10,224 nucleotides of DNA from an uncultured bacterium (GCA_900551675.1 URXH01000072.1:1-10224); one strand, 5' to 3'; positions 1 to 7,040 are shown, counted from the stretch's first letter. The notes: generated from the letters alone by a model not told the origin. A program made the numbers and translations.

Positions 1-611
1 CATTAGGTATTATAGGAGTTGTTGCTGCTTTAACTATCCCCATGCTTATTGCTGATTCGAGAAAGGAATCAACGGCTGCTAATGTAAAAAAGTTTTATAA
101 TGTAATAAACAATGCTGTACAGTTTGCTGTTGCTGATAATGGAGATGCTTCTGAATGGATGGGAGAAGTAAAAGAATTAAATTATAATGAAAATTTAAAA
201 TTTTTACAGCAATATTTCTTACCTTATTTAAAATATACAAAATATGATAATTGCTATGAAAATGCTGTTTGTGTTTATCTTGTTGGAAGCGGGATGTTTG
301 CTTTCCGTTATGACCAAAACGGGGGCGACTTTTTCTACTTTGTAAACGGTAAACAAGAATGGAACACACATAATGCTTTTTCATTTCAATTTAACAAAAT
401 AAACGGGAATGCTAGCTCGGGAAATGCCTTAGAATGGCAAAATATAAAAACTGCGGTTGAACCCTACGTTTTTGAATGGAACGGTCGTTATGAGGATCTT
501 ACAAACAATTCTAAAAGGGGATGCCGAAAAGAAAATCAGATTAGCGGAACATATTGCACAAAACTTATTCAGTTAAATAATTGGAAGATAACAAAGGACT
601 ATCCATGGTAA
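1..611 (+). CDS. Type IV pilin-like (prepilin/pseudopilin) protein, 5'-truncated
   Basis: The reading frame is open from the window edge (first full codon at 3) and its N-terminus lies upstream. The first visible residues, LGIIGVVAALTIP, are the hydrophobic alpha-1 helix that follows the prepilin peptidase site in type IV pilins and type II secretion pseudopilins. The methionine at 42 lies inside this helix, so it is not the start. A helical heptad-like stretch follows (VKKFYNVINNAVQFAV), then a globular domain with four cysteines: two near the middle (NCYENAVC) and two near the end (RGC and TYC), which could form disulfides. The ending LIQLNNWKITKDYPW is, as I recall, typical of pilin-like proteins from gut Vampirovibrionia. 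By family knowledge it would be inserted in the inner membrane, processed, and assembled into a pilus or pseudopilus. No assembly genes are visible. Which system it serves cannot be told. Confidence 0.85.
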   Translation, partial: LGIIGVVAALTIPMLIADSRKESTAANVKKFYNVINNAVQFAVADNGDASEWMGEVKELNYNENLKFLQQYFLPYLKYTKYDNCYENAVCVYLVGSGMFAFRYDQNGGDFFYFVNGKQEWNTHNAFSFQFNKINGNASSGNALEWQNIKTAVEPYVFEWNGRYEDLTNNSKRGCRKENQISGTYCTKLIQLNNWKITKDYPW

Positions 612-651
612 TGATTACAAAATAGTTTATTCATGCTAAAGTGATTACAAA
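612..651 (+). repeat. Pair of perfect 10-bp direct repeats
   Basis: TGATTACAAA occurs at 612-621 and again at 642-651, a 30-bp offset (about three helical turns). The pair fills the gap between the pilin stop codon and the rimO ribosome-binding site. The first copy contains the predicted -35 element of rimO and the second overlaps the end of the predicted -10. A regulator site is possible but unproven. Confidence 0.5.
614..642 (+). promoter_or_regulatory. Possible promoter of rimO
   Basis: ATTACA (614-619) and TAAAGT (637-642) are 17 bp apart, and the -10 is preceded by an extended TGC. Each hexamer matches consensus at four of six positions. No terminator separates the pilin gene from rimO, so read-through from upstream is equally possible. 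Confidence 0.3.
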
Positions 652-662
652 GAGGTAGTATT

Positions 663-1967
663 ATGAAAATAGCTTTGTTAAATCACGGATGTGCGAAAAA
701 TTTGGTAGACAGCGAACTTATGCTCGGACTCCTTTCACAAAAAGGTCATCAGGTTACGCTGGATGAGAAAGAAGCTGATATTGTTGTTGTAAATACATGT
801 TCATTTATCCATGATGCCGAAAAAGAGTCTGTTCAGGCTATTTTACAGCTTGTTAATGACGGCAAAAAAGTTATTGTAACAGGATGTCTGCCTCAAAAAT
901 ACAAAGGAGAGCTTAAAAAAGCTATACCTGAAATTTCAGGAATGATTGGGACTTCTGATATAAAAGAAATCGTTGAAGTTGTTGAACATGTTGCAAATGA
1001 TAAAAAATATGTTGAACATGTATCTGAAAAGCCTGAATATATTTATCCCGAAAATATAGAACGCCAGCAGATAACTGTCGGAGCAAGCTCTTATATAAAA
1101 ATTGCAGACGGCTGTAATTACCACTGCGGCTACTGTATAATTCCGCAATTGAGGGGAGAATACCACTCAAGAACTATTGAAAATATTCTTGATGAAGCAA
1201 AAGAACTTGTAGCTAAAGGGGTTACGGAAATCGATCTGATTGCTCAGGATACGACAAGTTATGGAATTGATTTGTATGGAAAGCAGGCTCTGCCGCAGCT
1301 TCTTGAAGAATTGAACAAAATTGAAGGGCTCGGCTGGATAAGGATTATGTATGCTTACCCGTCTCAGATGTCTGATGAATTGATTGATACAATCGCAAAA
1401 CTTGACAAGGTCGCAAAGTATATTGATCTTCCGCTTCAGCATTGCAATGCTGAAATTTTAAAAGCAATGAGAAGACCTGTAATGGATTACGAAGCCCTTA
1501 TAAAAAAAATAAGAGACAAAATTCCGGATGTTGCAATAAGAACTGCATTTATTGTAGGTTATCCAGGAGAAACTGATAAACAGTTTAACGAGCTGTATGA
1601 ATTTGTAAAACGCGTAAGATTTGATAAAATGGGAGTCTTTGAATATTCAAGAGAAAAAAATACTGTCTCTTATTCAATGACCGAACAGGTTCCGTCTAAA
1701 ATAAAAAAACAGAGACATAAAAAATTAATGACTTTACAGCAAAAAATTTCACGAGAAATAAACGAATCTTATGTCGGAAAAACTATTCCATGTATTGTGG
1801 AAGGTTATACGGATGACGGAGTAGTGTTGATGCGCTCTGAACACGATGCGCCTGAAATTGACGGTATGGTTTATGCATCATCCGATAAACCAGTTGTTCC
1901 CGGAGATATTGAAAATGTTTTGATTGAACGCGCTGATGAATATGATTTATTCGGAGTTTTACAATAA
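663..1967 (+). CDS. rimO: Ribosomal protein S12 methylthiotransferase RimO
   Basis: This is a radical-SAM enzyme that adds a methylthio group to the conserved aspartate of ribosomal protein S12 in the cytoplasm. The 434-residue length is normal for RimO. The N-terminal methylthiotransferase domain has cysteines C10, C46 and C75 (HGCAKNLVDSE, NTCSF, TGCLPQ) for the auxiliary [4Fe-4S] cluster. The radical-SAM core carries CNYHCGYC (C151, C155, C158) for the SAM-binding cluster. A TRAM domain follows from about 367 to 434. The NHGCAKNLVDSE start and the APEIDG motif near 396-401 separate RimO from the tRNA enzymes MiaB and MtaB, as far as I can judge by eye. The start is supported by AGAGG at 651-655, seven bases upstream. 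The stop is followed within 40 bp by the flippase gene, whose predicted -35 overlaps the rimO 3' end. Confidence 0.96.
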   Translation: MKIALLNHGCAKNLVDSELMLGLLSQKGHQVTLDEKEADIVVVNTCSFIHDAEKESVQAILQLVNDGKKVIVTGCLPQKYKGELKKAIPEISGMIGTSDIKEIVEVVEHVANDKKYVEHVSEKPEYIYPENIERQQITVGASSYIKIADGCNYHCGYCIIPQLRGEYHSRTIENILDEAKELVAKGVTEIDLIAQDTTSYGIDLYGKQALPQLLEELNKIEGLGWIRIMYAYPSQMSDELIDTIAKLDKVAKYIDLPLQHCNAEILKAMRRPVMDYEALIKKIRDKIPDVAIRTAFIVGYPGETDKQFNELYEFVKRVRFDKMGVFEYSREKNTVSYSMTEQVPSKIKKQRHKKLMTLQQKISREINESYVGKTIPCIVEGYTDDGVVLMRSEHDAPEIDGMVYASSDKPVVPGDIENVLIERADEYDLFGVLQ

Positions 1968-1986
1968 TCAATAATTATAGTATAAT
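1958..1986 (+). promoter_or_regulatory. Strong sigma-70-type promoter of the flippase gene
   Basis: TTTACA (1958-1963, five of six) is followed after exactly 17 bp by TATAAT (1981-1986, six of six). This predicts a transcription start near 1993 and a leader of about 14 nt carrying the ribosome-binding site. The -35 overlaps the last codons of rimO. This is the best promoter match I found in the window, though AT-rich DNA raises the chance of a false match. Confidence 0.6.
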
Positions 1987-1990
1987 TATT
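1970..1990. promoter_or_regulatory. Perfect inverted repeat over the -10 element (candidate operator)
   Basis: Arms AATAATTATA (1970-1979) and TATAATTATT (1981-1990) are perfectly complementary around a single central G. The right arm contains the predicted -10 hexamer. A rho-independent terminator for rimO is unlikely because the stem has no G-C pair and no U-run follows. A repressor operator is the more natural reading, but it is an inference. Confidence 0.45.
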
Positions 1991-2006
1991 CTGCACAGGA
2001 AAGATA

Positions 2007-3461
2007 ATGGAATTTATAGAAAACAGAGAAGTTGAAAAAGAACAATTAAAAGCTATTTTTCGCGATATGGTGAAATATTCGCCTTCAAAGATTATCGGCA
2101 TGCTCGGCAATGCAATTATTGTTCCGGTATACACAAGCCTTTTGTCTCCCGAAGAATACGGACTATATTCGCTTTCTATAGCATTATTGTCATTTCTTTG
2201 TATTATATTTTCGGATTGGGTCGGCCTTTCTGGATTGAGATTTTTTAAACACCACCAGATGTCGCAGGATATGCCTAAATATCTTACAACACTGGTTACA
2301 ATACTGATTTCTAATGTATTTTTGATGTTTATTTTTGCCTTTTTATTCAGGCATAATTTTTATTCGTTTTTTAATATTCCATCAAAATATTTTCTTGCAA
2401 TTCTTGTTTTAATAATTCCTGTTGCCATAAGGGCATTGCTTTTTCAGCTTTTGCGCGCACAGCTGAAATCAATGTCATTTACATTGTCTACAATAATAAA
2501 TCAATTTTTGACAATTTTATTATCCGTATTTTTTATAAAATTTTTCCACCTCGGAGCAATTGCCCTGCTTTTAGGTATGGGGGTATCAATATCTTTAATC
2601 GATTTGCTGTTAATCTATCAAAGTAATTTACTTTCATGGTTTAAACTGCAAAAAATCGAGTGGTTTTCGGTTCTGCCGATTTTTAAATACGGAATACCAA
2701 TTGCTGCAACTTCGTTGAGTGCTTGGATAATAAATCAAAGCAACAAGTTTATTATGAACAGTATACACGGATTTTCGGAAGTCGGAATTGTCGGTGTGGC
2801 ATACGGATTAACTCTTCCGCTTTTGATGACCATATTCTCCATAATTACTGTGGCGGCAATCCCAAGAATTATCAATATGTATGAAGAAAAAATCGATGTA
2901 AGACCATTAATTTCAAGATTTACAGGTTATTATATAATGATTGCACTCCCTGTTATAATAGTAATTTCTCTTTATGCTGTCGATTATGTTCAGATGCTTT
3001 CTTCAAATGACAAATTTCAGATTGCATTCAAACTTATTCCTTACTTTGCATTCGGAACATTTTTTATGGCTCTGACAGATTACACGACTTTGCAGTATCA
3101 CCTCGCAAATAAAACTTATATTGAATTTATAATAAAATTGACATCAGGTATTGCCAATGTTGTTTTGAATATTCTTCTAATTCCGAAAATGGGACTTGTA
3201 GGGGTAGGTATTGCAACACTCGGTGCAAACTTTTTATATTTTCTTTTAAGCATCATTATAGTTTTACCTGGACTAAGACTAATATTTCCAAGACTTATAA
3301 TTTCTAGAATGCTCATTTCATTTATACCGTTTGGAATACTCTATTTTATATATAATAAATTTTTGCACCTTCCTGCATTATTCGAAATGCTTTCATTAAT
3401 GTTTGTATTTTATATTGTATACTGGAGTTTGACCAGAACAATACTAAAACGTGTTGAGTGA
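2007..3461 (+). CDS. Polysaccharide biosynthesis flippase (Wzx/MATE-like, MOP superfamily)
   Basis: A 484-residue integral membrane protein with about 13-14 hydrophobic helices spread from residue 28 to the end. The N-terminal pattern of an amphipathic lead, then a first helix, then LLSPEEYGLYSLS (about 45-57) is typical of O-antigen/teichoic-acid flippases (Polysacc_synt family), which move undecaprenyl-linked oligosaccharides across the inner membrane. The length fits the family. AGGAAAG at 1997-2003 supports the start, and the end has tandem in-frame stops (TGA then TAA at 3462). Glycosyltransferases usually neighbour wzx genes, but none is visible here, so the glycan cannot be named. The gene seems to have its own promoter on an inverted repeat, so it may be regulated separately from rimO. 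A MATE-type drug exporter or lipid flippase is a less likely alternative. Confidence 0.85.
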   Translation: MEFIENREVEKEQLKAIFRDMVKYSPSKIIGMLGNAIIVPVYTSLLSPEEYGLYSLSIALLSFLCIIFSDWVGLSGLRFFKHHQMSQDMPKYLTTLVTILISNVFLMFIFAFLFRHNFYSFFNIPSKYFLAILVLIIPVAIRALLFQLLRAQLKSMSFTLSTIINQFLTILLSVFFIKFFHLGAIALLLGMGVSISLIDLLLIYQSNLLSWFKLQKIEWFSVLPIFKYGIPIAATSLSAWIINQSNKFIMNSIHGFSEVGIVGVAYGLTLPLLMTIFSIITVAAIPRIINMYEEKIDVRPLISRFTGYYIMIALPVIIVISLYAVDYVQMLSSNDKFQIAFKLIPYFAFGTFFMALTDYTTLQYHLANKTYIEFIIKLTSGIANVVLNILLIPKMGLVGVGIATLGANFLYFLLSIIIVLPGLRLIFPRLIISRMLISFIPFGILYFIYNKFLHLPALFEMLSLMFVFYIVYWSLTRTILKRVE

Positions 3462-3469
3462 TAAGTAGT

Positions 3470-3493
3470 TTTTGTTAATATTTATTAACAAAA
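3470..3493 (+). terminator. Weak hairpin after the flippase gene, possible terminator
   Basis: TTTTGTTAAT (3470-3479) pairs perfectly with ATTAACAAAA (3484-3493) around a 4-nt loop, 9 nt after the flippase stop. The stem has only one G-C pair and no clean U-run follows at once, so termination would be inefficient. Confidence 0.3.
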
Positions 3494-3573
3494 TAGCAAG
3501 AAAAAATATTTTTTAATTTTATATTTTTGATAGTTAAAAGTGCACAAATTTATTAAGTAATTGTAATATAGAA

Positions 3574-3602
3574 TGGAAAATTAATTATCCTCCTGATAAA
3601 AT
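3574..3602 (+). promoter_or_regulatory. Candidate promoter of the adhesin gene (extended -10)
   Basis: TGGAAA (3574-3579, four of six) lies 17 bp before TAAAAT (3597-3602, five of six), which is preceded by an extended TGA. The motif TGATAAAAT is identical to the predicted fabI -10 region. The predicted start is near 3609, leaving a leader of about 50 nt. Confidence 0.45.
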
Positions 3603-3659
3603 TGTAGCACTGAAATAATATATAAATTTAATTAGGGAATCTCGAAAGGAATATCTGAT

Positions 3660-6600
3660 ATGATAAAAGTAAAAGCCGGTCAAAGAAAAGTGGTTGCTTC
3701 CGCATTAACATTTTGCTTCTTTTTACAGCAGTCTTTCTGTCTGCAGGTTATGGCGACACAGATTTCCGGTGTAACAGGTGTTAACGGGATATATAATATT
3801 GATCCTACAGCAATTAACGGCGATATAGGATTTAGAAAATACGATCACTTTGACTTAAGTCAGGGAGATGTTGCAAACCTTATTTTTAATAATCTTACAA
3901 ACGGCAAAGATATCAATACTTTTATCAACCTTGTAGATAACCAGATTAATATTCAGGGTATTGTAAACTCTGTTACAAAAGACGGGAATTTTAATCCGTC
4001 AGGGCATGCCGTCTTTGTATCGCCTAACGGGATGGTTGTCGGTACCAGCGGTGTTTTAAACGTAGGATCTTTATCTGTATTAACACCGGAAAGTGATACT
4101 TATGAAAAATATAAAAGCAATTTAAGAGATTCCAATAAAGCCCCATCATTATTACAAAACTACAGAGAAGAATTGAGCGAAAAAGGTACCGGTGCGGTTA
4201 CAATTGACGGAAATGTTCTTGCCCGCAATTTTATTGATATTAACGCAGCTGATGTTAACATTGCAAACAGCGCGCTTATGATGGCAGGCGTGAATGATTC
4301 CACCAAACTTACATCAAATACGCAGGCTCAGGCCCTATTTAACAAACTTGTTAATACTGATAATCTGAATCCTGCAAATTCTTTCAGGAATGATAACGGA
4401 AGTATTAAAATTGAATCTTACGGCGCAACCGGCGGTACATCAATTGCAGGCAGCATAAAAAATTTCGGTTCCGGAAATACTGAAATTATAAACTCCGGTT
4501 CTAAAGGTATAAATGTTTCCGGAAATACTTCAAATGCGTCAGGAGATACTCTGCTGGTTAACACAAACGGCGAAGTAAATGTATCAGGCACGGTTCTTAA
4601 CCGTGAAGGTAAGTTGTCGGTTGATAACTCCGGTTCAGGTGTATTGATTGCTTCAACAGGAGTTTTAGATAATGCAAAAGGCGAACTTATTGTTTCTAAC
4701 AGCGGAGCAAACGGAGTTAACATTGCAAACGGAGCTAAAGTTTTAAATTCAACAGATGTTGTTAATATTAACAATACAGGTAAAAACGGTGTAAATATCA
4801 AAGGCAGCGTTAAGGCTAACGGTATTAACATAAATAATAAAGATTCAAATGTTGTATTAGGCGACAGAACAGGAAAAGATTACCTGAATTCAACAGGCGA
4901 TGTTAACATTAATATTAATAACGGAAATCTTTTAAATTACGGAACAGAGGCAAATCTTATTAAAGCTTCTAAAGATTTGAATATTGATGTTAAAAACGGT
5001 GCCATAGGCAAAGAAATCGGGCCATGCGACGGCGGAATATGCACAGGTATCGGCAATGATGCCAGAGATTTAACAAAATCGGTTAATGTCGCAGTAGATG
5101 GTAAAGTGAGTGCAGCAAGCTCTGAAGGTTCAAACAAATCACTGGTAAATTTAGCAAGTTTAGATAAAGATATGAAGGTCAATAAGATTAAAGCCGATGG
5201 CAGAGTAATTCTTCTTGCAGACAGCTCTGTTAAAGGTTCTAAAGCTTTTGATATTATAAATGCTTCATCAAACTCAGCTGTTCCTAATGTTGAAGGCGCC
5301 GGAATTTCTATGATAGCAAGCGGAAACATCGGTTCTAAAGATAATGCGTTAACTTTCAGACAAACTCAAGGTAATTTCGGCAATGTGGATTCTAATCTGA
5401 ATTATTCAGGGGATTCAAGATACGGCGTTGATATGCTTGCTATTAAAGATATTAACGTTAAAGGTCTTGATTCTGCTGATGGTAAAAAATTAGATACAAA
5501 TGTGTGCGGGATTATTTCAAGAGAAGGCGATGTTAAAGCCGAGTTCTCAGGTGATACTTATATTAGAGAAATTACGGCTAAAAATAATATTGACCTGACA
5601 ACACGCGGACAAAATCTGTATATTGAAAATCTCGGTCTTGTTCCAACTTACCCGCAGGACTATTACGGTAAAAACGGAAATATTAACCCTGAGACAGTTA
5701 AAGTAACTGCACTTGACTTGGGTACATCATGGCCTGATAATCCTGCTGATTCTACAATCATAATTAAAAACGGTGCAATAAACGGTAAAGGAGAAGGAAG
5801 ACCAGCTCATGAACAGGATTTAACTCTTGTTGCAGACAACGCTTACGCTGGCGGTTACTATTTCAATATGGGTAAAAACAGAGGTCAGGTATCTGAAGAT
5901 CCTTTGAGATTTAACCCGTCAGAAATTAAAGAAGATAATAGAACCAATACATTGAAAAATGCATCCGATGCATCTAAACCTGTTTCTATAAGAGCTAAAG
6001 CTGTACGCCCAGAAGATGTTACAGCAATTGGAAAAGAAGAAGATGAACGCAATTACTATTACGGCGGAAGCTCTCAAGGCATGGATGAGGACTATGACGG
6101 CGTTAAAGATGATGACGGGAATTACGTTAATAATCCTTCAAGCGATGAGCAGGGCAATGAAAATGATGATGACAATCTGGTTGTTCCCGATGATAAAAAA
6201 GAACAAACAGATACGGACTCGGATAACGATACGGATATGGATACCGATACTGATTCAGACACTGATATTGACACAGACTCGGATACGGATACTGACTCTG
6301 ACACCGATACGGATATAGATACTGATACGGACAATGACTCGGATTCGGATAACGACAATGATTCGGACAGTGATAACGATATGGATTCGGATACAGATAA
6401 CGACACAGATTTAGACACGGATACCGATGTTGATACAGACACTGATAATGACTCTGACGATGACATCGACAGTGATTCAGACAACGATACAGATAATGAT
6501 ACTGATATTGACTTAGATAACGATTCAGACAATGACAGCGATAATGATTCAGATGATGATCCGATACCTGATATAAGATCGGAAGATTACGGAAAATATA

Positions 6601-6986
6601 CTTATAAACAGCGCGTTGTAGACTATAATGTAAATTCTATAGACAAACGCCAGTATATGAGATTCAGTGCACAGGATAACAGAAATCCGGTTCAGCTCGC
6701 AGATAATACTCAAATTGATTCTCTGCTTGATATTTCAAGAGGCGGAATTGCAGTAACACACCATAATGACTTAAAAGTCGGTGATGTTGTTCCTGTAAAT
6801 ATTTCTTACGGTGATTTGAACATTAATGCTGATGTAAAAATTGTTTCAGCTACAGACAGACGTGCAGGAGCAGAGTTCATAAATCTTGATCAGGCAACCG
6901 CAAACAAACTTCTGTATATGAATATATTGCTTGAAGAACAAACAGCATTAAGAAATAATGCTAATGATTTATCTTACATAAAATAG
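3660..6986 (+). CDS. Secreted filamentous adhesin (FHA/LktA-like) with Asp-x tract and C-terminal PilZ domain
   Basis: A 1108-residue surface protein. Residues 1-32 look like a long Sec signal peptide: a basic start, a hydrophobic core and a possible cut after VMA. Residues about 33-260 resemble the filamentous-haemagglutinin/two-partner-secretion N-domain, including the typical FVSPNGMVVGTSGVLNVGSL at 119-138. Gly/Asn-rich beta-helix sequence continues to about 705, with clear 22-24-residue coils at 274-390. D809-D817 (DEDYDGVKD) is an EF-hand or thrombospondin-3-like Ca2+ motif. From 851 to 967 every second residue is Asp. The last 115 residues form a PilZ-like domain with R997xxxR1001 and D1024xSxxG1029. 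AAAGGA at 3645-3650 supports the start. Family knowledge suggests surface adhesion. No TpsB transporter is seen nearby. The PilZ ending is very unusual for an exported protein and its role is unknown. Residues C456 and C461 could form a disulfide. Confidence 0.85.
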   Translation: MIKVKAGQRKVVASALTFCFFLQQSFCLQVMATQISGVTGVNGIYNIDPTAINGDIGFRKYDHFDLSQGDVANLIFNNLTNGKDINTFINLVDNQINIQGIVNSVTKDGNFNPSGHAVFVSPNGMVVGTSGVLNVGSLSVLTPESDTYEKYKSNLRDSNKAPSLLQNYREELSEKGTGAVTIDGNVLARNFIDINAADVNIANSALMMAGVNDSTKLTSNTQAQALFNKLVNTDNLNPANSFRNDNGSIKIESYGATGGTSIAGSIKNFGSGNTEIINSGSKGINVSGNTSNASGDTLLVNTNGEVNVSGTVLNREGKLSVDNSGSGVLIASTGVLDNAKGELIVSNSGANGVNIANGAKVLNSTDVVNINNTGKNGVNIKGSVKANGININNKDSNVVLGDRTGKDYLNSTGDVNININNGNLLNYGTEANLIKASKDLNIDVKNGAIGKEIGPCDGGICTGIGNDARDLTKSVNVAVDGKVSAASSEGSNKSLVNLASLDKDMKVNKIKADGRVILLADSSVKGSKAFDIINASSNSAVPNVEGAGISMIASGNIGSKDNALTFRQTQGNFGNVDSNLNYSGDSRYGVDMLAIKDINVKGLDSADGKKLDTNVCGIISREGDVKAEFSGDTYIREITAKNNIDLTTRGQNLYIENLGLVPTYPQDYYGKNGNINPETVKVTALDLGTSWPDNPADSTIIIKNGAINGKGEGRPAHEQDLTLVADNAYAGGYYFNMGKNRGQVSEDPLRFNPSEIKEDNRTNTLKNASDASKPVSIRAKAVRPEDVTAIGKEEDERNYYYGGSSQGMDEDYDGVKDDDGNYVNNPSSDEQGNENDDDNLVVPDDKKEQTDTDSDNDTDMDTDTDSDTDIDTDSDTDTDSDTDTDIDTDTDNDSDSDNDNDSDSDNDMDSDTDNDTDLDTDTDVDTDTDNDSDDDIDSDSDNDTDNDTDIDLDNDSDNDSDNDSDDDPIPDIRSEDYGKYTYKQRVVDYNVNSIDKRQYMRFSAQDNRNPVQLADNTQIDSLLDISRGGIAVTHHNDLKVGDVVPVNISYGDLNINADVKIVSATDRRAGAEFINLDQATANKLLYMNILLEEQTALRNNANDLSYIK
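3756..4439 (+). other. FHA/TPS-like N-terminal domain of the adhesin
   Basis: Residues about 33-260, right after the predicted signal cleavage site. The order of elements matches the domain that directs two-partner secretion in FhaB-like proteins and that begins LktA-like adhesins: a GVTGVNGIYNIDPT start, a FDLSQGDVANLIF strand, INIQGIVNSV, then the SPNGMVVG turn. The assignment is by eye. The outer boundary is approximate. Confidence 0.7.
4479..4829 (+). repeat. Five degenerate beta-helix coil repeats (22-24 residues) in the adhesin
   Basis: Units begin at residues 274, 297, 319, 343 and 367. Each has the plan hydrophobic-x-hydrophobic-x-N-[ST]-G...G-V-x-[IV]-x-G, for example LIVSNSGANGVNIANG and VVNINNTGKNGVNIKG. 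This is typical of right-handed parallel beta-helix coils. The repeats are visible at protein level only; the DNA has diverged. Confidence 0.65.
6084..6110 (+). other. EF-hand/thrombospondin-3-like Ca2+-binding motif in the adhesin
   Basis: DEDYDGVKD (residues 809-817) fits DxDxDGxxD, with acidic ligands at D809, D811, D813 and D817 and the glycine at 814. It sits just before the acidic tract. A single copy is weak evidence for real Ca2+ binding. Confidence 0.45.
6210..6560 (+). repeat. Asp-x dipeptide tract (59 alternating aspartates)
   Basis: From D851 to D967 every odd residue is Asp without one break, 59 in a row. The other position is mostly Thr, Ser or Asn, with an occasional Ile, Met, Leu or Val, and Asp at 934 and 966. 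In DNA terms it is a 6-bp GAY-NNN period with freely mixed synonymous codons (GAT/GAC; all four ACN; TCN and AGY). It recalls the Ser-Asp stalks of staphylococcal Sdr/Clf adhesins. A spacer, a stalk or a Ca2+-binding region is plausible. Confidence 0.95.
6633..6935 (+). other. PilZ domain at the adhesin C-terminus
   Basis: Residues about 992-1092. DKRQYMRF gives the RxxxR motif (R997, R1001). LLDISRGGIAV, 22 residues later, gives D/NxSxxG (D1024, S1026, G1029). A G-D-V-V-P-V strand, a NADVKIVSATDRRAGAEFI segment and a closing helix follow, in the order of canonical PilZ beta-barrels. PilZ is the classic cytoplasmic c-di-GMP receptor, and both binding motifs look intact. No membrane helix separates it from the secreted part. 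Confidence 0.8.
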
Positions 6987-7004
6987 TGAAAATATTTTAT
7001 AAAT

Positions 7005-7040
7005 AAAAATAAGCTGTTAGAATGTTAACAGCTTATTTTT
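7005..7040. terminator. Bidirectional rho-independent terminator between adhesin and the minus-strand gene
   Basis: AAAAATAAGCTGTTA (7005-7019) pairs perfectly with TAACAGCTTATTTTT (7026-7040) around a 6-nt loop: 15 bp, with a T-run on each strand's 3' side. It serves the adhesin (stop 18 nt before) and the convergent minus-strand gene, whose stop codon (7039-7041) overlaps the stem end. Confidence 0.9.

Larger units (their letters stand above)
3462..3659. other. AT-rich intergenic spacer between flippase and adhesin
   Basis: This 198-bp gap holds no credible gene. It contains a weak AT-only hairpin near the flippase stop (3470-3493), a 14-bp A/T self-complementary run (AAAAAATATTTTTT, 3501-3514), a candidate extended -10 promoter (3574-3602) and the adhesin ribosome-binding site AAAGGA (3645-3650). 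Confidence 0.7.

Noticed and set aside
42..44. ATG as the start of the pilin gene
   Set aside because: It lies within the conserved hydrophobic helix; starting there would remove the membrane anchor and processing site.
1970..1990. Inverted repeat as a rimO terminator
   Set aside because: The stem has no G-C pair and no U-run follows; it also contains a consensus -10 for the next gene.
4418..5329. Two long antisense frames (137 and 130 codons) inside the adhesin
   Set aside because: Pro/Leu/Thr-rich composition typical of antisense readings of beta-helix genes; no start signals, and the sense gene is continuous.
6016..6318. Second plus-strand frame of about 100 codons within the adhesin
   Set aside because: An out-of-frame reading of the acidic tract, giving Thr/Ile/Arg-rich low-complexity protein; a shadow of the period.
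6122..6532. Minus-strand open frame encoding Ser-x repeats opposite the Asp-x tract
   Set aside because: It is the mirror of the GAY-NNN hexamer period; such a tract keeps several frames free of stops. No ribosome-binding site or separate promoter was seen.
6210..6560. CRISPR-like or DNA-level satellite array
   Set aside because: There are no constant repeats with unique spacers. The periodicity is 6 bp, in frame, with synonymous variation, so it is a protein-level repeat.
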